Shown here: positions 1-6,445 of the stretch, one piece after another
Layout: every line of letters starts with the position of its first letter
How positions within the stretch are numbered: the first letter of the stretch is position 1
NCBI GenBank assembly: GCA_017441045.1
Contig: JAFSAK010000076.1
Location: 1-9,201, forward strand
Direction of reading: 5' to 3'
Length of the DNA stretch: 9,201 bases
From: Clostridia bacterium
GTDB lineage: Bacteria; Bacillota_A; Clostridia; Oscillospirales; Acutalibacteraceae
Program-made: the position numbers and the translations under genes
The notes under the pieces: model-generated
The model's input: the letters and a program-made list of their open reading frames with translations, nothing else
Told to the model about the DNA's origin: nothing
The model's database searches: none

Positions 1-141
1 CGAAGACCTTATCATCAATGAACTTGAAGCCATAGGCGGAAACGATCAAGAATTCAACTATATGAATCTGATTGAAGAAAAGCCGGAAAGCGCAAGTTTC
101 TACCTTCAGGATAAGGATACCGGCCTCTTCGCAGGTACTAC
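1..141. repeat. Terminal direct repeat, left copy (circular overlap)
   Basis: Bases 1-141 match bases 9061-9201 without a mismatch. The repeat lies inside one reading frame of gene 2 (discoidin domain C into D), and the distance between copies, 9,060 bp, is a multiple of three, so joining the ends keeps the frame. A 141-base overlap equals the largest default k-mer of the MEGAHIT assembler, which leaves such an overlap on cyclic contigs. This is therefore most likely an assembly overlap marking a closed path, not a biological terminal repeat. Confidence 0.95.
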
Positions 142-1273
142 GGAGTACGGCAATAAGTGGCTACCCAGTTGGACGGATTGGAGCAAACAATATCCTTTCC
201 AAAAGGCATTTGATAACGATTATGACTCCGTTTATGATATTTTTGCGGGTAAAAACGGAGAAGAAAGCGTCAGCTTCCTGTTTGATTTTGGTACCCTTAA
301 TGCTATTGATTCCATAACCTTAGTCGGCGGAAGCTATGATGCATATTGGCCTGATGAACTTAATATCTATTTCGGTGAGAGCGATGTGGCTCTTATGGAA
401 AAGGATGCTAAGCCCGCAAAGGCGTGGAAACGGTCGGTTGAGGATGGTTTCTATATCTATGAGTTTGTACCTCAAGTTGCGCAGTATGTTCGTATTGAGA
501 TAGTTCGCGCCGAAAATGAGGTATATTCTCAGTATTCGGATAGGATAGTTGCGGTTATCAGCGAATTCAGGATTAACGGATTAGAACTTCGTAGCCGCGC
601 GGTAAACGGCATTGCCGCAAGTTTTGTTGATGAGGCCACAGGCATTAAGGCGGAAGTTTTGGCTCTTAGTGAAAACGATGTCTTTGATAAGATTCAGGAT
701 ATTTTAGTAGTTAAGAGGGATGCTACCGATGATGAACTCGCGTCTGCTAAAAGGCAAGGTCTGGAAACGGCAACGGATCTTTATGACATATATTTCATTG
801 ATGTTAACGGTGATATTGTTACCGATGCAGATGGAAGAGAAGTGGTTATTTATCTTCCCGAAACCCTTTGTTCTGTCAGCGAGGATATCTTCGTGCTGAG
901 AAGTGAATTCGGCGGCCTTTCAATGATTGAGTTTGATTCCGCCGATGGATACTACTACTTCACCATAGATGATATTTCTTCTGCTCTTAATGTAGCTCTC
1001 GGCTATATGGTTGAAGATGAAGAAGTATTTGATGATACCGATGATTCCGATTTCGAAGATACGGATGATGAATTCGATGAGGATGAAGACGAGGACGAGG
1101 ATGACGATAAACCTAAGAGAAAGAAAAAGATTAAGGTTGTTCGCAAAGCTAAGGGAGATAACGATTATCTCTGGATAATCTTAGCAATAGGCGCCGGCGC
1201 AGTTGTTATTGCCGCCGCAGTTATTCTCATCATAGTTCTCAAAAAGAAAAAAGATAAGGAAAGCGAAGAATAA
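1..1273 (+). CDS. C-terminal part of giant membrane-anchored surface protein (gene 2)
   Basis: The frame is open from base 2 to the TAA at 1271-1273 and is the same frame that runs off the right end of the window, so this is the 3' end of gene 2. The ATG at 62 has no ribosome binding site and sits inside a continuous domain, so it is not a start. In order it holds the end of discoidin-like domain C (2-40), discoidin-like domain D (about 62-589), an unidentified beta-rich domain (about 596-1009), an acidic stalk (1013-1108; 25 of 32 residues Asp/Glu), a Lys/Arg-rich patch (about 1109-1159), a 25-residue hydrophobic segment starting YLWIILAIGAG (1166-1240) and a short tail KKKKDKESEE. The segment followed by positive charges is a classic stop-transfer anchor with the modules outside. 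No LPXTG sortase motif is present. A strong terminator follows after 23 bases. Confidence 0.9.
   Translation, partial: EDLIINELEAIGGNDQEFNYMNLIEEKPESASFYLQDKDTGLFAGTTEYGNKWLPSWTDWSKQYPFQKAFDNDYDSVYDIFAGKNGEESVSFLFDFGTLNAIDSITLVGGSYDAYWPDELNIYFGESDVALMEKDAKPAKAWKRSVEDGFYIYEFVPQVAQYVRIEIVRAENEVYSQYSDRIVAVISEFRINGLELRSRAVNGIAASFVDEATGIKAEVLALSENDVFDKIQDILVVKRDATDDELASAKRQGLETATDLYDIYFIDVNGDIVTDADGREVVIYLPETLCSVSEDIFVLRSEFGGLSMIEFDSADGYYYFTIDDISSALNVALGYMVEDEEVFDDTDDSDFEDTDDEFDEDEDEDEDDDKPKRKKKIKVVRKAKGDNDYLWIILAIGAGAVVIAAAVILIIVLKKKKDKESEE
62..589 (+). other. Discoidin-like (F5/8 type C) domain D of gene 2
   Basis: The translation carries landmarks of the galactose-binding-like discoidin fold: AFDNDYDSVYD near the start (the usual 'a.D.d..t' position), FLFDFGTLNAIDSITL (the 'DLG..~.I..i.l' strand pair), LNIYFGES, YVRIEIVRA and the terminal strand ISEFRINGLEL. 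These are full-protein residues about 1790-1965 if the ends are joined. Such domains usually bind glycans or other surface ligands. The ligand here is unknown. Confidence 0.7.
1013..1240 (+). other. Acidic stalk, basic patch and transmembrane anchor
   Basis: Residues 2107-2138 of the joined protein are almost pure Asp/Glu. An abrupt basic run follows (KPKRKKKIKVVRKAK), then GDNDYLW and a 25-residue hydrophobic helix rich in Ala, Ile and Val, then KKKK. The helix plus lysines predicts a cell-membrane anchor. The acidic run probably serves as an extended, charged or Ca2+-binding spacer through the wall. The basic run would lie outside the membrane, next to wall teichoic acid or phospholipid head groups; that location is inferred. 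Confidence 0.8.
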
Positions 1274-1296
1274 GTTTCCTTAAAAATTAATTAAAA

Positions 1297-1330
1297 GGCA
1301 CCCACCGATTCGGTGGGTGCCTATATTTAT
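1297..1330 (+). terminator. Intrinsic terminator of the operon
   Basis: An 11-bp perfect GC-rich stem, GGCACCCACCG (1297-1307) with CGGTGGGTGCC (1311-1321) around an ATT loop, is followed by the T-rich stretch TATATTTATT. It begins 23 bases after the gene 2 stop. It is the only convincing hairpin terminator in the window and closes the transcription unit. Confidence 0.92.
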
Positions 1331-1482
1331 TGGTAAAATTTGCTGAGGAAAAGGAAGCGTTTATTGTGTTTTTGAACAATTTGTATTGGTAATTTTTAAA
1401 TAAAATAAACAAATATATGAGAAAAAAGATTTTTTGTAAAAATCAGGGATAAAATTTCGCATAAAGAAGATAAAAAAACACA
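1331..1482. other. AT-rich spacer between terminator and promoter
   Basis: This is part of the only gene-free stretch in the window (1274-1583). It is strongly AT-rich and has no credible coding frame, tRNA, riboswitch fold or iteron array that I can see. Its one notable element is a 7-bp inverted repeat at 1428-1444. If the molecule is a replicating circle, an origin would have to lie here or inside a gene, but nothing recognisable as one is present. Confidence 0.6.
1428..1444. promoter_or_regulatory. Inverted repeat upstream of the promoter, possible operator
   Basis: GATTTTT (1428-1434) and AAAAATC (1438-1444) form a perfect 7-bp inverted repeat around TGT, about 40 bases upstream of the predicted -35. 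The position would suit an activator site, but in such AT-rich DNA a short palindrome of A/T runs can easily be chance. Confidence 0.25.
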
Positions 1483-1511
1483 TTTACTATTGACGATAAG
1501 GATTGTATAAT
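1483..1511 (+). promoter_or_regulatory. Predicted sigma-70/sigma-A promoter of the operon
   Basis: A perfect -10 hexamer TATAAT lies at 1506-1511 and a -35-like TTTACT (4 of 6 matches to TTGACA) at 1483-1488, with the ideal 17-base spacer. Transcription would start near 1518, giving a leader of about 66 bases before the gene 1 ATG. GGATT (1500-1504) and AATCC (1526-1530) form a spaced inverted repeat over the -10 and start site, which could be a repressor site but may be chance. Confidence 0.7.
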
Positions 1512-1568
1512 AAAAAACGGATATTAATCCAAATGTATTTATTTGTATTATTTTATATAATTAGGTCG

Positions 1569-1575
1569 AAAGGAG
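1569..1575 (+). promoter_or_regulatory. Ribosome binding site of gene 1
   Basis: AAAGGAG lies 8 bases before the ATG at 1584. It fixes that ATG as the start rather than the in-frame TTG at 1503, which has no binding site and sits immediately upstream of and partly within the -10 region. Confidence 0.9.
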
Positions 1576-1583
1576 AAAAGAAG

Positions 1584-3740
1584 ATGAAGAAAATCTTTTC
1601 TAAACGTGCCTTTAGGGGAGCAATTGCCTTCTTGGGTTGTTTTGCTATTGCGGTAACGGCTATTGCTATTCCTGCAATTGGTGATTCAACCAGAACCGTA
1701 ACTGTTGATACCGCTACGGTGCTCAGCGAAAATTATCACGGTCTTGGTGATAATCTTTGGGTAGGACCCTATGCTTATGGCACAAATGATGCCTACCAAA
1801 CGGTAAATGACCAACGAACAAATACGGTTAAACCCGCATATATGCGTATGATGTTCTTACCTAACTGGCTTGTTGATGCATCTCTTACTGCCGAGGAGCA
1901 GGAGTATAACTGGACTCATGGCATTTACACCTGGGAAAGCGAAGAGTTTTTATCCTTCGTAAGAAATGCTCAGGCAATAGCTAATGGCGGCGGTAAGGTA
2001 CAGCTTAATATGGGCGGTCGTATTACTGTTGAAATGAGTGAATGGTACGCCATTAAGTCGGTTTCCATAACCGAAGGCGGAACAAGAAGCGCACCCAAGG
2101 ATATACCTGCATTGGCGCGCGCCACCGTTGCAGTTATCAATAAACTTGCAGAGCATGGCGTTAAGGTTGAAAATCTTTCCTTCCATAATGAAGTAAACGG
2201 CGGTAACTTTGAGGCCTTTTATGACAAACGCGCTTATTGGTGCGAAGTTGTTAAGCAAACAAGTATTGAGCTTGATAAGGCGGGACTTCGCAGTATCGCT
2301 CTTAATAAAGCTGGCACCCGCGACGGTATCTATATTAATGCTACCGAACTTGCGGGTTGGGCGGATGAACCTCCCATAATTGAGTTTATGGAGTTTGCCG
2401 AGGAGCATCTCATTAAAGAGGGCTATGCTGACGGTCTTGTAACCCACCTTTATCAGAAAAATAAGGGCTATGATACGGTAACCAAGTTATGCAATCAACT
2501 TCGTGATAAGTTCCCCAATAGCGATATGCTTATTAACGAATTTAACGGCGCGAATGAAAATAACGTCGAAGGCGATGGTAGCTTCAAATATAAGGAAGAT
2601 ACCACTGCCAACGTAATCGCGCATGCAAATGCGGGCTTTAACGGTTCGGCTGCTTGGTTCTTCTACGGTACCCTTATTGCTCACCCAATGAACGTTGGTC
2701 AGAGTGATATTACTATCTGCTTATGGGAAACTGCAGGTGAGGGACTTGACCGTGTAAGTGAATGGTACAGTGAAAAAGGACTTATGTCGAGATATATCCC
2801 CAAAAACAGCAAGGTTGTTAAGACCGAAAGCGATTCAGATGATATTCTTGCTGCCACCTTTGTTAAGGATGATGATTGTACAGTTCTCCTTTCAGCCGAG
2901 GAATCCGATTCTGCTAGAGAACTTAAAGTTTATTTAGGCGATGAGTTTATCGGTAAGAAGTTTGGCGTTCATGTAAATAACGGCCCGAAGGATACTAACG
3001 CTAACGGCATATATGACAATAATTTGCCGAGAGAGGACGAAGATCTTCTTCCTGTAAGACAGAAGGTTTTAACCGTTGATGATAAGGGCTATCTTACATA
3101 CGATATTCCTTACGGTGAGGATATCCGCACACAGACAATTATAATGACCACTCTTTCTGAACAGATACAGGTTGTTCTCGAAGAGGATGAGCTTGCTGTC
3201 GCTCCCGGCGGAAGTGTTGATATCAGAGTTAAGGAAGCTTTCGGTACCGATTGCGAAGAATTTAATTTTGAAATATATGATTACAGCAGCGCCAATGATG
3301 AGGTTGAAGATTATAAGTTTGCTTCTGCCGCTACCCTTAATTCTATTGGCAGAATAGAACAAAATGCCAGCGGAATTGCTACATTTATCGCCGCAAGTAA
3401 TCTTAATGTAGGTGATACCATAGCCATTAAGGTAACACCTAATGAAACAATGCCCAAGGAAACCAGCGGTTATAAAATTGCCATAATCAAGGTTGGTCAA
3501 TACCGCCTCTATCCCGAATATGAATTTTACACAAGCAAGGCCTCAACCCCGAACTCATTCCTTGTAGATATCGGAAGTGAGGTAAATATATCTGATTTAA
3601 TAAAGAACCCCACCGCCAAGGGTCATACCTTTGAGGGTTGGTACCTAAATCCCGATTTCACGGGTGAAAAGGTTACAAAAACCGATAAAAACTGGAACTC
3701 TACCGTACATCTCTACGGTAAATGGACCAAATCTGAATAA
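1584..3740 (+). CDS. Secreted clan GH-A-like glycoside hydrolase with C-terminal Flg_new repeat (gene 1)
   Basis: This encodes 718 residues starting MKKIFSKR, followed by a hydrophobic signal segment (about residues 10-33), so the product is exported. Residues about 40-400 look like a TIM barrel of glycoside hydrolase clan GH-A: FHNEVNGG places the Asn-Glu pair with acid/base E203, and MLINEFNGANE gives nucleophile E319, 116 residues later, with a late-barrel Trp in AAWFFYGT. A beta-sandwich follows (about 400-522), as in GH30/GH39-type enzymes, with a Ca2+-loop-like DTNANGIYD at 470-478. Next come an Ig-like segment (about 523-640) and an InlB/Flg_new-type repeat (GHTFEGWY...LYGKW, 680-714). 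The family resemblance is from motifs only; the exact GH family and substrate are uncertain. No membrane anchor, sortase motif or duplicated dockerin is visible. It is the first gene of the operon, 14 bases before gene 2, and both are probably translated from one mRNA. Confidence 0.88.
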   Translation: MKKIFSKRAFRGAIAFLGCFAIAVTAIAIPAIGDSTRTVTVDTATVLSENYHGLGDNLWVGPYAYGTNDAYQTVNDQRTNTVKPAYMRMMFLPNWLVDASLTAEEQEYNWTHGIYTWESEEFLSFVRNAQAIANGGGKVQLNMGGRITVEMSEWYAIKSVSITEGGTRSAPKDIPALARATVAVINKLAEHGVKVENLSFHNEVNGGNFEAFYDKRAYWCEVVKQTSIELDKAGLRSIALNKAGTRDGIYINATELAGWADEPPIIEFMEFAEEHLIKEGYADGLVTHLYQKNKGYDTVTKLCNQLRDKFPNSDMLINEFNGANENNVEGDGSFKYKEDTTANVIAHANAGFNGSAAWFFYGTLIAHPMNVGQSDITICLWETAGEGLDRVSEWYSEKGLMSRYIPKNSKVVKTESDSDDILAATFVKDDDCTVLLSAEESDSARELKVYLGDEFIGKKFGVHVNNGPKDTNANGIYDNNLPREDEDLLPVRQKVLTVDDKGYLTYDIPYGEDIRTQTIIMTTLSEQIQVVLEEDELAVAPGGSVDIRVKEAFGTDCEEFNFEIYDYSSANDEVEDYKFASAATLNSIGRIEQNASGIATFIAASNLNVGDTIAIKVTPNETMPKETSGYKIAIIKVGQYRLYPEYEFYTSKASTPNSFLVDIGSEVNISDLIKNPTAKGHTFEGWYLNPDFTGEKVTKTDKNWNSTVHLYGKWTKSE

Positions 3741-3741
3741 G

Positions 3742-3746
3742 GGAGG
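3742..3746 (+). promoter_or_regulatory. Ribosome binding site of gene 2
   Basis: GGAGG, just after the gene 1 stop and 8 bases before the ATG at 3755, is a near-ideal Shine-Dalgarno. It supports the start of gene 2 and tight translational linkage within the operon. Confidence 0.9.
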
Positions 3747-3754
3747 AACTAATA

Positions 3755-6445
3755 ATGAAAAAATTTATTAAAAAACATTTAAGTGTAATACTCTCCCTTG
3801 CTATTATTCTCGGAACTGTTCTTCCCGTAATAAGCGGATTTACAGGTGTTTCTGCGCTTTCTCCCGAAGAGCAGACAATGGTTGACAATATTAAAACAGC
3901 TTGGAGTAATTTGTCACTTACCGAAACCGATTATAACATTCTTCCTAACCGTTGGTGGAATGTTTCCGGCAGTGTAGCATCTGCTAATATGGCCGATAGC
4001 TCTACCTACGCGGAAACTCTCCCTGAAGGTGTGGATTTAGGCAGCAAGTATGCCACCTTTACATCTCTCGGCGATGTAGCTGCTACCGAATCAAAGCAGT
4101 GCATCCTTTATGAGTTTAAAAACGATACTGCCGGTTCTTTTGCCGGTCAAGACCGCACTACTTATAACATTGATACCATTGCTAATGTGTATTTCTGGAT
4201 TAAGATAGATAATATGACTAAAGACGCTAACCTTAGAATTTCGGTTCGCGGTCATAGCGGCGGATTATATCTTATTCCCGAAACCATCACAATCCCCGCA
4301 ACAAAGAGCGGTCAGTGGGTTAAGGTTTCCCTTAGGGATGAAACCAGCGGTAATTGGTGCGGAACAATTACAGGTCAACCCTTCTATAGAGTTATGGTTG
4401 CCCTTAATAATGTTTCGGGCTCAACCGTTACTGCGGGCTCGGGTACTCTCGAGAAAAAGATCAGTATGCCATCCGACAGTGAAACTGCAAACTGGACCCT
4501 TATTGATTGGATCAAGGCAGCTTTAAAGGTTGATCTTTCGGCATACGGTAATACCGAAGGTTTTGTTACTTCTCTTAACACTGCTAAAAGCGCTTTTGGT
4601 GAGCAGTATGCTATTGCAAACCTTATAAAAGAATGGGAAGCTCTCGCGGTTTACCATGATCCCGATATTAATCCTAACCGTTGGTGGAATACTTCGGGAA
4701 GCGTTTCTGACGCAGGTATGGCAGAAGCTTCTACCTATACAGGCACCCTTCCTGCAAACGTTGATTTAGGCGCAAACTTTGCTACCTTCACAGGTCTTGG
4801 CAATACGGCAGGTATAAGCAGCAGACAGTGCGTTCTTTATGAATTCTGCAAAGACGGTAGTGGAAGTTCTACCATCACTGCGGGCGCAAAATCATCCGAT
4901 AAGATAAATGAGATGGATGATATATATTTCTGGTTTAAAGCCGATAATATGGCTTCTGATATTACCATTAACATTCAGGTAATGACCAATGATACCACCG
5001 CTAAAACCAATAATCTTCCCGCCTTTGTGATTCCTTCTTCCAAGAGCGGTCAGTGGGTTAAGGTTTCCTTAAAGGAAATCGGCGGAAGCGAATGGTATGG
5101 CGTTCTTAATGAGAAACTCTATAGAGCTATGGTTGCTATAAGTAACGCTTCCGGCGCTACTGTAACCGTGGGCTCCGGAAAAATTGTTATCCCCGGTGCT
5201 TGTCCCGTTCCTGCTAATGTTGAAAATAATGCAACTGCGTGGATTGATGCCGCAAAGACGGTTGACACTTCGGTTTGCATAGATGCGACCGCCTTCAATA
5301 ATGCTTTGAATGCTCTTAAAGCATACGGAACCGAGGACCCCAATGTTACGATTCTTAAAGAAGAATGGGCAAAGCTCCAATATGTAGGTACTCCCGATAC
5401 CGATGGATATAAGGTTGGAATCTGGCAAAATGGTGGAACAACCTACAAAGAAGGTAATTCGGGCGCAACCAAAATCAATTATGATGCAAATGTAGATGTT
5501 GCTTACGGTGAGAATCAGTTAACCATTACAGGCGTTACAGCATCAGGTCTTGGCGATGCGCAGGGCTCGGCATATTACCGTCACGCATCAAATGACCCCA
5601 AATCCTCAAAATCCTTCGATCAGATGGGTGACCTTTACTTCTGGTATAAGGCATCCGGTAACGCGAAGGCAAGAATAGCAGTTTTAGGTATGGGTTCATC
5701 TTCTTGTCAGACCTTAAAGACAACCGATAATGTTGTATTAACGGGCGACGGTAATTGGCACAAAGTTTCTGTTAAGGATACTATGGGTGAAACCGCTTGG
5801 GAAACCTTTATTTCTAATTACGGTACATATTATCTCCAAAGACTTTGGGTTAATATAGCAGACCTTGATACAGGTCTTACCTCTATTGATGTTACGTTCG
5901 GCTCTCTTAACTATACAGGAAAAGATACTTCCCTTGAGGGTTCGGCATCTTGGAGTAACGAGCAGTGGGTTGATAACGCTCTTGATCTTGACCTTTCAAA
6001 ATATAAAGACACTACCGCTTTTGAAGATGCAATGTATGCCGCTTTAGAATCGGTTTACGGTACTACCAAAGCCGATCTTGCGGCTCAAGAACTTATTGAT
6101 GCTTGGGGTAAATTATCGCTTCCCGAACATAACAATATTCTTCCTAACCGTTGGTGGAATGTTTCGGGCAGTGTAGCATCTGCAAATATGGCAGATAGCA
6201 CCACCTATACGGGCGTTCTTCCCGAGGGCGTTGATTTAGGAGCTAAATATGCTGTATTTACAGGTCTTGGCGATGTAGCCGCTACCGAATCAAAGCAGTG
6301 CATCCTTTATGAATTCAAGGATGGCTCTACAGGCACTATTGATGGCAGAGATCGTATAACAGAGTATGATATTTCAGATATTGTTGATGTATCTTTCTGG
6401 CTTAAGATAGATAATATGACCAAGGATGCTAACCTTAGAATTTAG
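3755..6445 (+). CDS. N-terminal part of giant modular surface protein (gene 2), ending at an internal amber codon
   Basis: This encodes 896 residues from ATG to TAG. MKKFIKKHLSVILSLAII is a signal peptide with a probable cleavage after VSA (residue 34). The mature part starts with a helix (PEEQTMVDNIKTAWSNL) and then tandem modules: M1 (residue 62), M2 (305), M3 (545) and M4 (795). Each module is a beta-sandwich of about 170 residues, with NRWW near its start in M1, M2 and M4, YFW/SFW in the middle, and SGQWVKVSL and YRxMVA strands later. A helical linker of about 65 residues ending near EWxxL closes each module. The pattern resembles galactose-binding-like carbohydrate-binding modules, but I cannot assign a CBM family. 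The frame stops inside M4 at 6443-6445, where M1 has Ser; the same frame continues open beyond. Without readthrough this piece would be secreted but unanchored. Confidence 0.88.
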   Translation: MKKFIKKHLSVILSLAIILGTVLPVISGFTGVSALSPEEQTMVDNIKTAWSNLSLTETDYNILPNRWWNVSGSVASANMADSSTYAETLPEGVDLGSKYATFTSLGDVAATESKQCILYEFKNDTAGSFAGQDRTTYNIDTIANVYFWIKIDNMTKDANLRISVRGHSGGLYLIPETITIPATKSGQWVKVSLRDETSGNWCGTITGQPFYRVMVALNNVSGSTVTAGSGTLEKKISMPSDSETANWTLIDWIKAALKVDLSAYGNTEGFVTSLNTAKSAFGEQYAIANLIKEWEALAVYHDPDINPNRWWNTSGSVSDAGMAEASTYTGTLPANVDLGANFATFTGLGNTAGISSRQCVLYEFCKDGSGSSTITAGAKSSDKINEMDDIYFWFKADNMASDITINIQVMTNDTTAKTNNLPAFVIPSSKSGQWVKVSLKEIGGSEWYGVLNEKLYRAMVAISNASGATVTVGSGKIVIPGACPVPANVENNATAWIDAAKTVDTSVCIDATAFNNALNALKAYGTEDPNVTILKEEWAKLQYVGTPDTDGYKVGIWQNGGTTYKEGNSGATKINYDANVDVAYGENQLTITGVTASGLGDAQGSAYYRHASNDPKSSKSFDQMGDLYFWYKASGNAKARIAVLGMGSSSCQTLKTTDNVVLTGDGNWHKVSVKDTMGETAWETFISNYGTYYLQRLWVNIADLDTGLTSIDVTFGSLNYTGKDTSLEGSASWSNEQWVDNALDLDLSKYKDTTAFEDAMYAALESVYGTTKADLAAQELIDAWGKLSLPEHNNILPNRWWNVSGSVASANMADSTTYTGVLPEGVDLGAKYAVFTGLGDVAATESKQCILYEFKDGSTGTIDGRDRITEYDISDIVDVSFWLKIDNMTKDANLRI
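3938..4666 (+). repeat. Module M1 of gene 2 (beta-sandwich plus helical linker, 243 residues)
   Basis: It starts ILPNRWWNVSGS and ends just before the next NPNRWW. It is the closest match to M4, with about four in five residues identical by eye and a 32-base exact DNA match (4082-4113 with 6281-6312). Ser codon TCG at 4241-4243 is the counterpart of the amber codon in M4. Confidence 0.9.
4667..5386 (+). repeat. Module M2 of gene 2 (240 residues)
   Basis: It starts INPNRWWNTSGSVSDAGMAE, keeps the DIYFWFKADNM and SGQWVKVSLKE strands and ends with a helical linker containing AWIDAAKTVD and EEWAKL. It is clearly homologous to M1 but more diverged. The residue matching the amber position is Gln. 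Confidence 0.88.
5387..6136 (+). repeat. Module M3 of gene 2 (250 residues, divergent)
   Basis: It keeps the middle and late landmarks (DLYFWYKAS, GNWHKVSVKD, LQRLWVNIAD) and the helical linker (WSNEQWVDNALDLDLSKY). The NRWW start and the acid-rich 'LPxxVDLG' stretch are replaced by an unrelated stretch with GYKVGIWQNGG. It may bind a different ligand from the other modules. Confidence 0.8.

Noticed and set aside
62..64. ATG at 62 as a true gene start
   Set aside because: No ribosome binding site is present, the upstream frame is open to the window edge, and the same sequence at 9122 sits in the middle of a continuous frame between two discoidin domains. There is also no signal peptide after it, although the fragment ends in a membrane anchor.
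1372..1406. A second promoter from TTGAAC (1372-1377) and TAAAAT (1401-1406)
   Set aside because: The spacer is 23 bases, too long for a sigma-A promoter, and the AT-rich context produces such boxes by chance.
1490..1495. TTGACG as the -35 box
   Set aside because: It is a better hexamer than TTTACT, but only 10 bases separate it from TATAAT and no -10-like hexamer lies 16-18 bases downstream of it.
1503..1583. An N-terminally extended start of gene 1 at TTG 1503
   Set aside because: The TTG has no ribosome binding site, lies directly at the TATAAT -10 box (1506-1511), and would put a non-signal-like stretch before a good signal peptide. ATG 1584 has AAAGGAG at the right distance.
1950..2447. 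Antisense open frame of about 165 codons opposite gene 1, and similar minus-strand frames at 3069-3500, 5069-5428 and 7346-7642
   Set aside because: They lie wholly inside well-supported + strand genes, have no ribosome binding sites or promoters, and their translations look like mirror images of the coding strand's codon pattern.
2991..3017. Dockerin in gene 1 from the DTNANGIYD loop
   Set aside because: Dockerins need two such loops, each followed by a helix, and are usually C-terminal. Only one loop is seen, in an inter-domain position, so it is better read as a lone Ca2+-binding turn.
6443..6445. TAG as a sense codon under an alternative genetic code
   Set aside because: No other in-frame TAG occurs in either gene, while CAA and CAG (Gln) and all Ser codons are used freely, and the protein genes look bacterial rather than phage. 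One site cannot support whole-genome recoding.
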